Positions 16,818-24,068 of a stretch of DNA of 64,000 nucleotides are shown here, piece by piece. A program made the position numbers and the translations under genes. This DNA comes from Hymenobacter caeli (lineage in GTDB: Bacteria; Bacteroidota; Bacteroidia; Cytophagales; Hymenobacteraceae). Numbering within the stretch: the stretch's first letter is position 1; every line of letters starts with the position of its first letter. The stretch is from contig NZ_JABSNP010000022.1 of assembly GCF_013294115.1 (NCBI RefSeq), positions 1-64,000 on the forward strand, in the 5' to 3' direction. The notes beneath the pieces were generated by a model. The model worked only from the letters and a program-made list of their open reading frames with translations, had not been told where the DNA came from and did no database searches.

Positions 16818-17318
16818 ATGCTGTACGCAGGTTGGGAATTGCTGAACTGGGTAGCGCTGTACCTGGTGGCCCGGGCCGTTTTTAAAGCCTTGAGCCTCGT
16901 CGTTAGCGAATGGGGGATTCTGAAAGCAGGCGCGCTTTTCATCATCTTGCTCAGCACCTGCCACGGCCGGAGCCCGGCCCCCGCGGCCGGACAAGCGACA
17001 TCGGTGGCGGCCACCGGCGACGCCAGCGGCGTAGACAGAGGCCCCCATCTCGTGACGATAGCCGAGGAGCCGATGGGTAGCGTCGTGCTGCTGGTGACCA
17101 AAGGAGCGCTCATCAACCCAACCGGCTTGCAGGTGGCCCGGTCGGTTTCCGGCACCTTTCCGGGCGGCCACCGCTGGGAGCCCGTTGGCCTTGGCAGCTA
17201 CCACATCGAAAAGGACCGGTTCACTTACGGCACCACGGAGCTGCTGCACTGGCAGCTGCTGGGCACGACTGTCTACACGCAAGTAAAAGATTTGCACGGC
17301 ACCGTAGCCATAAAATGA
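16818..17318 (+). CDS. hypothetical membrane-anchored protein
   Basis: The 166-residue product starts at ATG 16818. The frame is open 18 codons higher, but that part encodes the kup terminator hairpin, so the lower start was chosen. The N-terminus is hydrophobic (MLYAGWELLNWVALYLVARA, then a second stretch ending in FIILLSTCHG, which resembles a lipobox). The remaining part is beta-rich (VLLVTKGALINPTG, WEPVGLGSYHIEKDRF) with no recognised domain. Confidence 0.55.
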   Translation: MLYAGWELLNWVALYLVARAVFKALSLVVSEWGILKAGALFIILLSTCHGRSPAPAAGQATSVAATGDASGVDRGPHLVTIAEEPMGSVVLLVTKGALINPTGLQVARSVSGTFPGGHRWEPVGLGSYHIEKDRFTYGTTELLHWQLLGTTVYTQVKDLHGTVAIK

Positions 17319-17335
17319 GTTTATTTTTGTCACAG

Positions 17336-17369
17336 AAAGGCCCTGCACAAGCTGTGCGGGGCCTTTTTA
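17336..17369. terminator. terminator between convergent genes
   Basis: AAAGGCCCTGCACA pairs with TGTGCGGGGCCTTT around a short loop, with T runs readable on both strands. Confidence 0.8.
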
Positions 17370-17460
17370 CCTTTAAATACTTTCCTTACATCTCCGTTTG
17401 GCACGACGGCCTCAAGGCTAAATTGTGGCCAATTTACTAATACTGGTTATTTGCAATCGA

Positions 17461-19290
17461 TTACTTCAGCCACTTGGCCAGCACCTTTTGCTGGGCGGCG
17501 GTGGGGTTGGGCAGGGGCTGGATTTGGTAGCGCAGGTCGGGGTCGGCGCGGTAGGTCAGGGTGAGGTCGCGCAGGAGGCCGTCGCGGCGCACCTGGAGCT
17601 TGAGGGGCGTGCCCACGGCCCCGCCCAGCAGGGCCTTGGCCGATTCTTCGCCGGGGGCCGCCCCGTTGATGAGCAGCACCTCGTCGTTCACGTTCAGGCC
17701 GTCGGTCCAGGCCGCGCCGTTGCGCTCGGTGCCCGCCACCAGCAGCTTGCCGGTGCGCGTGGAGAGCGTGGCCCCCAGCGTGCCGTTGGGGTTACTAGGG
17801 GCGCTGGTGCAGGCCAGGCCCGCGTAGGCGAAGGCCGTGGCGTAGTCGATGGTTTTGGTGCCGTACACGCTCTGCCGGAAGAAATCGTCGAAGCGCCGGC
17901 CGGCCACCGCGGCCACCGCGTCCTGGTACTCCTGGTCGGTGAAGCCGCGGCCCAGCTTCTGGTAGTACGTGGCGTAGAGCAGGCGGAACACGTCGTCGAG
18001 GTGCTTCTGGCCCTGGGTGGCGTTGATGATCATCAAATCGAGCACCGCGCCGATGGTTTCGCCCTTGTCGTAGTAGCTGATGCCCGTGTTGGACGAGTTT
18101 TCGTTGGGCCGGTAGTACTTAATCCAGGCGTCGAAGCTGGCCTCGGCAGCCGACTGCACTTTGTTGCCGGGCGTGTTTTCGACCGTGCCGATGGTGCTGG
18201 CCAGGTGCTCGAGGTAGCCCGGCTGGTCGTAGTAGCCGGCCCGCTCGTTCATCAGGTTGGCCATGTACTCGGTCATGCCTTCGCTCACCCACAGCATGTG
18301 GGTGTAGTTCTCGTGGTCGTAGTCGAAGGGCCCCAGGGCCACCGGGCGGATGCGCTTCACGTTCCAGAGGTGGAAGTACTCGTGGGCCGCCAGCCGCAGG
18401 AAGCTCTTGTAGCCGGCCTCGGTGCCGTAGGTGGTACGGCCCACTTCCAGGGTGGTGGAGTAGAGGTGCTCCAGGCCCCCGCCGCCGCGCTCCAGGTTGT
18501 GCACGATGAACAGGTAGTGGTCCAGGGGGTTCTGGCCCACCACGCCCTGCGCCGTTTCGCAAATCTTCTGCATGTCGGCCAGCAGGCGGGGCTCGTCGGC
18601 CTGGTAGGTGCCGTACATGGCCATTTGGTGCACCGTGCCGTTGGCCGTGAATTGCAGCACTTTCTGGTTGCCGATTTCGATGGGCGAGTCGGCCAGCTCG
18701 TCGTAGCTGGCGGCTTTGTACGTGAACTTCGCGCCGCCCGGGGCCGCCCGCAGCGCCGTGCTCACCTGGGCCCAGCCGGGGGCCGGCTGCACCACCAGGG
18801 TGCTGGCCAGGCCCTTGTTCAGGGCCGGGTACACGAACACGCTGCTGCCGTTGAGGTAGCCGTGGTCGGCGTCGACAAAGCTCGTGCGCACGCTGATCTC
18901 GAAGGCGTACACGCGGTAAGCCACCTGGAAATCGGCCTGCTTGGGGTGGCGCACCCGCCAGGTATTCTTGTCGATTTTCTCCACCGCCAGCGCCTGGCCG
19001 CCGGCCCCGGTGGCCCGGAAACCCTCCACGTTTTTGGCGTATTCGCGCACCAGGTACGAGCCCGGGGCCCAGACCGGCAGCTTCACGTCGGTGTAGTCCT
19101 GGGCAAAGCCGCTTAGCGCCACGCCCACCTCGAAGTAGTGGGTTTGGGGCGCGGGCATGGCCAGGGTGTAGCGCAGCGCGGGCGCAGCGGCGGCCCGGGT
19201 TTGGGCTCCGGCGGGCGCGGCCAGCAGCGCGGCGGCCAGGCCGCCCAGCAAGCGGAAAGAAATGGGCATACGAAGAAGGAATTTTAGCAT
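17461..19290 (-). CDS. M61 glycyl aminopeptidase-like metallopeptidase with PDZ domain
   Basis: The 609-residue product is counted from the ATG at 19290; 19269 is an alternative just before the signal peptide (MPISFRLLGG to PAGAQ). An N-terminal beta domain (LPVWAPGSYLVREYAKNVEG) precedes the zinc site HEYFHLWNVKRIRP with a downstream WVSEGMTEYMA glutamate. Around 490-570 a PDZ domain follows (LGATLSTRTGKLLVAG, GLNVNDEVLLINGAAPG). Family members are periplasmic or secreted aminopeptidases. A 14-bp tandem repeat containing TACTTTG lies just upstream. Confidence 0.92.
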   Translation of the reverse strand: MLKFLLRMPISFRLLGGLAAALLAAPAGAQTRAAAAPALRYTLAMPAPQTHYFEVGVALSGFAQDYTDVKLPVWAPGSYLVREYAKNVEGFRATGAGGQALAVEKIDKNTWRVRHPKQADFQVAYRVYAFEISVRTSFVDADHGYLNGSSVFVYPALNKGLASTLVVQPAPGWAQVSTALRAAPGGAKFTYKAASYDELADSPIEIGNQKVLQFTANGTVHQMAMYGTYQADEPRLLADMQKICETAQGVVGQNPLDHYLFIVHNLERGGGGLEHLYSTTLEVGRTTYGTEAGYKSFLRLAAHEYFHLWNVKRIRPVALGPFDYDHENYTHMLWVSEGMTEYMANLMNERAGYYDQPGYLEHLASTIGTVENTPGNKVQSAAEASFDAWIKYYRPNENSSNTGISYYDKGETIGAVLDLMIINATQGQKHLDDVFRLLYATYYQKLGRGFTDQEYQDAVAAVAGRRFDDFFRQSVYGTKTIDYATAFAYAGLACTSAPSNPNGTLGATLSTRTGKLLVAGTERNGAAWTDGLNVNDEVLLINGAAPGEESAKALLGGAVGTPLKLQVRRDGLLRDLTLTYRADPDLRYQIQPLPNPTAAQQKVLAKWLK

Positions 19291-19296
19291 TGAGAC

Positions 19297-19324
19297 GGGC
19301 CGCAAAGTACGGGCCGCAAAGTAC
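19297..19324. repeat. 14-bp direct repeat in a promoter region
   Basis: GGGCCGCAAAGTAC occurs twice in tandem, and a partial third unit (GGGCCG) follows. On the minus strand each copy gives TACTTTGC, similar to the -7 element, so the repeat duplicates a possible promoter core of the M61 gene. Confidence 0.6.
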
Positions 19325-19394
19325 GGGCCGCCGCCGGCCTCCAACCTAGCGGCCCCCGGCTGCGTTTAGCGGGCCAGGCTTTGCCCCCGCCCCT

Positions 19395-19931
19395 ATGCGC
19401 ATCATCTGGTTGATTTTCATTGGCCTGGCCCTGGCCATTGCGGGGCTGTTGCCCCGGCACCGGCCGGCCGCGCCGGCCCGCCCCGCCGCTACGACCGGGC
19501 CCGCCGGCCCCCCCGCCGGGCCCCGGGGCCGCGCCGACAGCGTGGTGGCCTTCGCGCTGCGGCAGCTGGGGGCCCCCTACGCGTTTGCCGGCACCAGCCC
19601 CGCCACGGGCTTCGACTGCTCGGGCTTTGTGCAGTACGTGTACGGGCACTTCGGCGTGGCCGTGCCGCACTCCACGGCCCTGCTCATCGGCGCGGGCCGG
19701 CCGGTGCCGCGGGCCGAGGCCCGGCCCGGCGATTTGGTGGTGTTTGCCGGTACGGCCCCCGGCAGCGCCACGGCCGGCCACGCGGGCATCGTGGTGTCGG
19801 CGGCGGGGGCGGTGCCGGTGCGCTTCGTGCACGCCTCCTCGGCCCGGCGCGCGTCGGGCGTGAAAACCAGTGCCATCGAGGGCAGCGGCTACGAAACCCG
19901 GTTTTTGCAGGTGCGGCGGGTGCTCAACTAA
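19395..19931 (+). CDS. NlpC/P60 family peptidoglycan hydrolase
   Basis: The 178-residue product has an N-terminal hydrophobic anchor (IIWLIFIGLALAIAGLL), a Pro/Ala linker and an NlpC/P60 papain-like domain from about 48. The catalytic Cys is in GFDCSGFVQYVYGHF, the His in TAGHAGIVVS and the third polar residue in RFVHASS. Such enzymes cleave gamma-D-Glu-diaminopimelate or related bonds in peptidoglycan stems. The product is likely periplasmic, held at the inner membrane or released. Confidence 0.92.
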   Translation: MRIIWLIFIGLALAIAGLLPRHRPAAPARPAATTGPAGPPAGPRGRADSVVAFALRQLGAPYAFAGTSPATGFDCSGFVQYVYGHFGVAVPHSTALLIGAGRPVPRAEARPGDLVVFAGTAPGSATAGHAGIVVSAAGAVPVRFVHASSARRASGVKTSAIEGSGYETRFLQVRRVLN

Positions 19932-19962
19932 CCGTTCTGGCCGGCCCGCGGCTGGTACCCCT

Positions 19963-20007
19963 AAAAAAGCGATGCCCGGCTCGCCAACGAGTGGCAAGCC
20001 GGGCATC
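19963..20007 (-). terminator. terminator of the small minus-strand transcript
   Basis: On the minus strand, GATGCCCGGCTTGCC pairs with GGCGAGCCGGGCATC around a seven-base loop and is followed, after CGC, by a T run (plus-strand A6 at 19963-19968). Confidence 0.85.
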
Positions 20008-20127
20008 TAATCCTTCAAATCTTACCAAACAGCGCAGCTGGGGTACAGCTCCGGCGTGTCTCTAACAGTAAGACCTGGGCCAACGTAGGCCGCGATAGAG
20101 ACTAAAGCGGCCCCGCGAAGCTGTTAT

Positions 20128-20199
20128 CTAGGCGCGCACGGCGGTGATGCGTACGACATTGGACAGGCTTGGCAGGATTTGGTTGGGACTACTAGACAT
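20128..20199 (-). CDS. 23-residue peptide with extended Shine-Dalgarno
   Basis: The ORF starts at ATG 20199 and ends at TAG (20130-20128). It encodes a peptide beginning MSSSPNQILPSL and ending VRITAVRA. The upstream sequence AGAAAGGAGGT (20215-20205) is fully complementary to the anti-Shine-Dalgarno tail of 16S rRNA and ends 5 bases before ATG. Strong Shine-Dalgarno sequences are exceptional in Bacteroidetes, where the anti-SD is masked on the ribosome. The peptide is neutral to basic, rich in Ser, Pro and Val, and has no signal or membrane segment. It may be a leader peptide, a ribosome-state sensor or a small secreted product. The family is unknown. Confidence 0.55.
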   Translation of the reverse strand: MSSSPNQILPSLSNVVRITAVRA

Positions 20200-20204
20200 T
20201 TTGT

Positions 20205-20215
20205 ACCTCCTTTCT
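20205..20215 (-). promoter_or_regulatory. extended Shine-Dalgarno sequence
   Basis: On the minus strand, AGAAAGGAGGT pairs with ACCTCCTTTCT, the expected 3' tail of 16S rRNA. It lies 5 bases before the ATG at 20199. No other gene in the window has a comparable site. Confidence 0.8.
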
Positions 20216-20296
20216 TTACGTTCCACATAACCCCGGCCGCGCGGCCCAGCACATTAGGGCTACTTGGGCGGGGGCGTAGCACTCGCTACTGGGCCC

Positions 20297-20327
20297 CAAA
20301 GTTAGAAGCCGGGCGTAAGGTTCAAAA
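20297..20327 (-). promoter_or_regulatory. complete Bacteroidetes promoter of the small transcript
   Basis: On the minus strand, TTTG (plus 20327-20324) and TAACTTTG (plus 20304-20297) are separated by 19 bases. Both elements and the spacing agree with the Bacteroidetes -33/-7 consensus. Transcription should start near 20290. Confidence 0.8.
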
Positions 20328-20392
20328 TTTTCGGGGCGCTTTTAGGAAAGAAAGCTTGTTTTGGCCGGTGGGAGGCTGATTTTCAGGCCTAT

Positions 20393-20400
20393 TATTTTTG
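20393..20400 (+). promoter_or_regulatory. possible promoter of the DUF2147 gene
   Basis: TATTTTTG matches TAnnTTTG but lies 172 bases before the start codon, so it would leave a long untranslated leader. A second weaker box, TTACCTTACC, lies near 20500. Confidence 0.35.
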
Positions 20401-20571
20401 CGCTGCCAACCCAAAAATTCATCTGCCGTGCCAGCGGCCAACTCTGGCCGCAAACTTGCCCTAGCTGGCGGGAAAGGCGGCATTCGGCGGGCCCGAATAT
20501 TTACCTTACCTTTTCCCCGTCATTCTTTTGCCCGCTTTTCTTTTATTCCATCCCTCTCTCCTTGCCCACCC

Positions 20572-21012
20572 ATGAAAAAATTTGCCTTTCTGTTGGTTGT
20601 TTTGGCGCTGGCCGGCGCGCGCCTGGCCTCGGCCCAAACCCTGAGCCCGCTGGGCGTGTGGACCAATGCCGAGAAAAAAGCCACGTTTGAGATTTATAAG
20701 TGCGGCGACAAGCTGTGCGGCAAAATCGTGACCCTGACCATTCCCAACGACCCGGCAACCGGCAAGCCCAAAACCGACACCCAAAACCCCGACCCCAAGC
20801 TGCGCAGCCGCCCGCGCCTGGGCTTGGTGCTCATGGAAGGCTTTAAGTACGACGACGATAACAAGTGGGACGACGGCAAGATTTACGACCCGGAGAGCGG
20901 CAAAACCTATTCGTGCTACATGAAAATGGAAAGCGCCAACGCCATGGAAGTGAAGGGTTACATCGGCTTCTCGCTCATCGGCAAGTCGCAGACCTGGACG
21001 CGGGTGAAGTAG
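20572..21012 (+). CDS. secreted DUF2147 protein
   Basis: The 146-residue product has a signal peptide (MKKFAFLLVVLALAGARLASA) followed by the DUF2147 fold: SPLGVWTNAEKKATFEIYKC, GDKLCGKIV, a GLVLMEGFKYDDDNKWDDG segment, IYDPESGKTYSC, and a C-terminal GYIGFSLIGKSQTWTR. The family is a small periplasmic or extracellular beta-barrel of unknown function, common in Bacteroidetes. ATG 20572 is fixed by the signal peptide. A terminator follows at 21031. Confidence 0.93.
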   Translation: MKKFAFLLVVLALAGARLASAQTLSPLGVWTNAEKKATFEIYKCGDKLCGKIVTLTIPNDPATGKPKTDTQNPDPKLRSRPRLGLVLMEGFKYDDDNKWDDGKIYDPESGKTYSCYMKMESANAMEVKGYIGFSLIGKSQTWTRVK

Positions 21013-21030
21013 GCCGCACCGCCCAAAACG

Positions 21031-21060
21031 GCCGGTTTCCTCGCGGGAGCCGGCTTTTTT
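21031..21060 (+). terminator. terminator after the DUF2147 gene
   Basis: GCCGG ... CCGGC with an inner TCC/GGA pairing is followed by TTTTTT. Confidence 0.75.
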
Positions 21061-21155
21061 GTGTTTTTTTCGGGCCCCAACCGCGGCCTTTTTGAAAACT
21101 ATTTGAAAACGCCGGGGGTTGCACACTGCTCCCTCTCCTCACTCTTGCTCCGTCC

Positions 21156-21791
21156 GTGCGGTCTTTCCTGCGCTCTTTATTTTCGTCGGCTCCAACGGCC
21201 CGCTCCGGCGAGTGGCGGCCGTTTGCCCTGACGGCGGCGCAGGCAGGCCGGCACCAGCAGTGGGTGGAGCAGCGCATTTACCGCAACTGGCTGGGGCCCT
21301 ACTTCAAGGCCTACCACCTGCACCGGGCCGGCGCGGCCGGGCGGCGCGGCCTGCGGGCCGAGCCCCTGCGCGAAGAGGGCCGCCAAGGGGCCATGCTGTA
21401 CTACGACGACAGCATCAACCCCGTCAATTTCCGCCATTTTTACGAGCTGGTGGGCGAGCGAATTGTGGGCCTGGGCTACCTCCGCGCGGCCGCCGACGAG
21501 TGCACCCGCCGCCACGAAAACCTGCACGAGCACACCTACAAGCTGCATTTCAAGCCGCCGCCCGTCGACTGCCCCGACTGCGGCCTGTGCGACCAGCGCT
21601 ACGGCCTCGTCACGCTCGATTTGGTGGCCCTCAACGGCCAGCCCCTGTTCATTCGCCTGGCTGCCAACCCCGTGCTGGAACCCGGCTTCACGGCCGCCGT
21701 TTCCTTTGAGGAACTGCTGCGCACGGTGTTCGACGAGCCCTTTCCTACCCCGGAGGAAGAAGTCAACCGGTTGGAGTACACGCAGTTTTAG
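21156..21791 (+). CDS. conserved-looking hypothetical protein with a CPDCGLC motif
   Basis: The 211-residue cytosolic protein starts at GTG 21156, as no earlier ATG gives a longer plausible product. It is rich in aromatic and charged residues (QQWVEQRIYRNWLGPYFKAY, LYYDDSINPVNFRHFYELVG). A compact Cys motif CPDCGLC lies at about 149 and may bind zinc. The C-terminus is acidic (FPTPEEEVNRLEYTQF). No family is recognised. The stop codon touches a long inverted repeat shared with the convergent M1 peptidase gene. Confidence 0.7.
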   Translation: MRSFLRSLFSSAPTARSGEWRPFALTAAQAGRHQQWVEQRIYRNWLGPYFKAYHLHRAGAAGRRGLRAEPLREEGRQGAMLYYDDSINPVNFRHFYELVGERIVGLGYLRAAADECTRRHENLHEHTYKLHFKPPPVDCPDCGLCDQRYGLVTLDLVALNGQPLFIRLAANPVLEPGFTAAVSFEELLRTVFDEPFPTPEEEVNRLEYTQF

Positions 21792-21859
21792 ATCAATTGA
21801 TTAATTGTTGCATGGTTAGTTGTTAAACAATTAACCATGCAACAATTAATCAATTGATC
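21791..21859. repeat. 34-bp near-perfect AT-rich inverted repeat at a convergent junction
   Basis: The left arm is 21791-21824 and the right arm 21826-21859, with a single mismatch (a G-U pair in RNA) and essentially no loop. The arms are made of CAATTGATTAATTG and CATGGTTAGTTG words. The repeat occupies nearly the whole gap between two convergent genes and could end both transcripts. Confidence 0.9.
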
Positions 21860-21867
21860 TAAACAAT

Positions 21868-23910
21868 TTATTCTCGCTCGAAGCGGGCCTGGCCGAGCGC
21901 CGCGCCGGTGGCGCTGGTCAGGCGCAGCAGGTACAGGCCCGGGGCCAGCGCCTGGGTGTTGAGCCGGGCGGCGGGCGGCACGGGTTGGGCCAGCACGCGG
22001 CGACCGGTGGCGTCGAACACCTCGGCCGTGGCGGGACCCGGCAGCGCGGGCAGTTGCAAGGCGTCGCGGCAGGGGTTGGGGAACACGCCCAGCGCGGGGC
22101 CCGCGGCCGGCCGGGTACTCAGCACCAGGCTGTTGTCTTCCGCGCTGGCATTGGCCAGGAGCAGCAGCGCGAGGTCGGGGTCGGCCGCCACGCTGGCCAG
22201 CTGGCGGGCCCCCACGGGCACGTCGAACGCCTCCTGGGCCTGGGCCTGGCGGTGGCGCACGCGCTGGGTAGTGCCGTCGGCGAAGGTGAGCAGGTAGTCC
22301 ACGTCGAGGTCGAAAAAGGGCGTCACGGCGGGCTGCGACGCAGTTTCGCGGGTGCGCACGGTGGCCGAGGGGCCCACCTGGTGCCAGGCCACGGCCAGCG
22401 ACGGGTAGCCCTGCCCCCGGAACCACTGCTGAAAAAAGTACCCCAGCGGCCGGCCCGCCTCGCCCTCGAACACGGCCTGCAAATCGGCGGTGCGGGCCGT
22501 GCCGCCCCCGAACCGCTGCTGGTAGGTGCGCAGGGCCCGGAAAAACCGGGCGTCGTCGTTCAGCAGGCCGCGCAGCATGTGGATGACCAGCGCGGCCTTC
22601 CGGTAGCTCAGGTCCGAGTTGAAGATGCGGGCCACGTCGGTGGTGTCGGGCACGGCCACGCTGCCGGGGTTGCGCAGGGCCCGGAAGCGGGCGTCGGCCA
22701 GCCAGGCGGGCACGCCGGCGGGCTGGAAGGCCTGGTACGAGAGGTACTCGCCGTAGGAGGCAAACCCTTCGTTGAGCCAGACGTCGGTCCAGCTCGCGCA
22801 GGTCACGTTGTCGCCGAACCACTGGTGGAACAGCTCGTGGGCGTTCAGGCCGAAGTCGAACCCGTCCTGGGTGGTCATCGTCTGGTGCTCCATGCCGCCG
22901 CCGATGGGGGCCATGCTGTGGCCGTACTTGGTGGCGGCAAACGGGTAGGGCCCCGCCAGCCGGGCGTAGTTTTCGAGGAAGCCCGCCGTGCGGTCGATGT
23001 CGGCCTGGTAGAAAGCCAGGGCCCCCTGGTCGTACACGTAGTCCACGATGGGCACGCGGGGGCTGCCGGCGGGGTTGGCGTAGCTCACGGCTTCCAGGTA
23101 GGGGGCCACGGCCACCGAAATGAGGTAATAGGCAATGGGTTGGCGCGATTTCCACTCGTAGCGCACGCGGTTGCCGGGCAGCGGCACGGTGCGGACCAGC
23201 GCCCCGTTCGAGCCCACCTTGTTGGGCAGCGTCGTCGTCACCCACACGTCCGACGAGTCGGCCTTGTCGGTGAGCACCTGCTTGCACGGGAACCACTCGT
23301 GGGCCGAAAACGGCTCCGACAGCGACCAGAGCACCTGGTAGCGGTGCCAGGTGCCGGCGTAGCGCACCGAGTCGCGGCGGTCGAGGGCGTTGCCGATGGC
23401 GGCGGTGCTGCCGTGCGGGGCCGTGCCGTGGTAGTAAATGCGGGCGTCGGCCAGGGAGCCCGCGGGGGCCGGCGCGGCTAGGGCGGCGGTGGCCTCCAGC
23501 CCTGCCCGCCGCACGCCGGGGGCCCGGCGGCCGTTCACCACCACCGAGTCAATCAGCAGCGTGGGCGTGCCGGCGGGCGCGCCGGCCGGGGCCTGGTACA
23601 GGTCGAAGGCCAGCGAGTCGAGGGCCCGGGGCCCCACCCGCACGCGCAGCCACGCCGAGCCGGCCACGTCGCGCGAGGTGGGCTCCAGGGCCAAGTCGAG
23701 CTTGTAGTAGGTGACGTCGTAGCGGGCGAGCTGGGCGCGGCGGGCGGGCGAGGCCGCGGGGGCCGCCGCGCCCAGCCCGCCCGCCCGCAGGTGGGCCGTG
23801 GCGCAGGCCAGCCCGGCGGCGGCGGGGCCCACCTGGGCCGCGGCCCGCAGGCCCGCCAGCCCCGCCAGGAGCCCCAGCCCCCAGCGCGAAAAAATATGGG
23901 AAAACGCCAT
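21868..23910 (-). CDS. M1 family aminopeptidase with type IX secretion signal
   Basis: The 680-residue product starts at ATG 23910, chosen because the signal peptide MAFSHIFSRWGLGLLAGLAG begins there. The open frame continues 57 codons upstream without family resemblance. The catalytic domain has GGGMEHQTM (exopeptidase motif) and the zinc site HELFHQWFG with distal NEGFASY. The last 70 or so residues (VFPNPCRDALQLP, EVFDATGRRVLAQ, LAPGLYLLRLTSA) form a type A C-terminal signal for the type IX secretion system. The enzyme is therefore predicted to be exported across the outer membrane. A TATCTTTC box near 23955-23962 may be the promoter. Confidence 0.93.
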   Translation of the reverse strand: MAFSHIFSRWGLGLLAGLAGLRAAAQVGPAAAGLACATAHLRAGGLGAAAPAASPARRAQLARYDVTYYKLDLALEPTSRDVAGSAWLRVRVGPRALDSLAFDLYQAPAGAPAGTPTLLIDSVVVNGRRAPGVRRAGLEATAALAAPAPAGSLADARIYYHGTAPHGSTAAIGNALDRRDSVRYAGTWHRYQVLWSLSEPFSAHEWFPCKQVLTDKADSSDVWVTTTLPNKVGSNGALVRTVPLPGNRVRYEWKSRQPIAYYLISVAVAPYLEAVSYANPAGSPRVPIVDYVYDQGALAFYQADIDRTAGFLENYARLAGPYPFAATKYGHSMAPIGGGMEHQTMTTQDGFDFGLNAHELFHQWFGDNVTCASWTDVWLNEGFASYGEYLSYQAFQPAGVPAWLADARFRALRNPGSVAVPDTTDVARIFNSDLSYRKAALVIHMLRGLLNDDARFFRALRTYQQRFGGGTARTADLQAVFEGEAGRPLGYFFQQWFRGQGYPSLAVAWHQVGPSATVRTRETASQPAVTPFFDLDVDYLLTFADGTTQRVRHRQAQAQEAFDVPVGARQLASVAADPDLALLLLANASAEDNSLVLSTRPAAGPALGVFPNPCRDALQLPALPGPATAEVFDATGRRVLAQPVPPAARLNTQALAPGLYLLRLTSATGAALGQARFERE

Positions 23911-24068
23911 GACCGTGAAGGCAATAAGAAACAGCGGAGCGCCGTTTTTCGGTGGTTGAAAGATACGCGCTGCGCCGCGGACGGCCGGGCCAGGCGGGCC
24001 CGCCGGCGGGGCCATTTTTTTGGCCCGGGCCGCGGTGTTTTCCGGGGAGGGCTGGTTAACTTGCGGCA

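Larger units (their letters stand above)
19963..20290 (-). ncRNA. candidate small transcript with leader peptide and folded 3' region
   Basis: A complete minus-strand unit: promoter (20297-20327), about 90 nt of leader, a 23-codon ORF with an extreme Shine-Dalgarno (20128-20199), about 120 nt without an ORF, and a terminator (19963-20007). The 3' part shows possible long-range pairs in plus coordinates: 20028-20033 with 20120-20125, 20088-20093 with 20107-20112, and loop 20096-20102 with 20058-20064. The last would make a pseudoknot. A further pair, 20020-20025 with 20068-20073, is also possible. It matches none of the RNase P, tmRNA, 6S or SRP cores I know. The downstream neighbour is convergent, so this RNA serves no adjacent gene. 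Confidence 0.55.

Noticed and set aside
17425..19116. Long plus-strand ORF opposite the M61 peptidase gene, and similar long antisense ORFs elsewhere
   Set aside because: High GC with strong third-position bias removes stops on the opposite strand. The translations are low-complexity (G, V, H, Q, A) with no motifs.
20201..20220. Plus-strand ACCTCCTTTCT as the 3' end of a 16S rRNA gene
   Set aside because: None of the conserved 16S sequence precedes it. On the minus strand it is positioned exactly as a Shine-Dalgarno.
19963..20290. tmRNA or 6S RNA as the identity of the minus-strand unit
   Set aside because: There is no alanine-tRNA-like end, no tag ending in LAA and no 6S-type open bubble. 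A strong terminator and its own SD-led ORF argue for something else.
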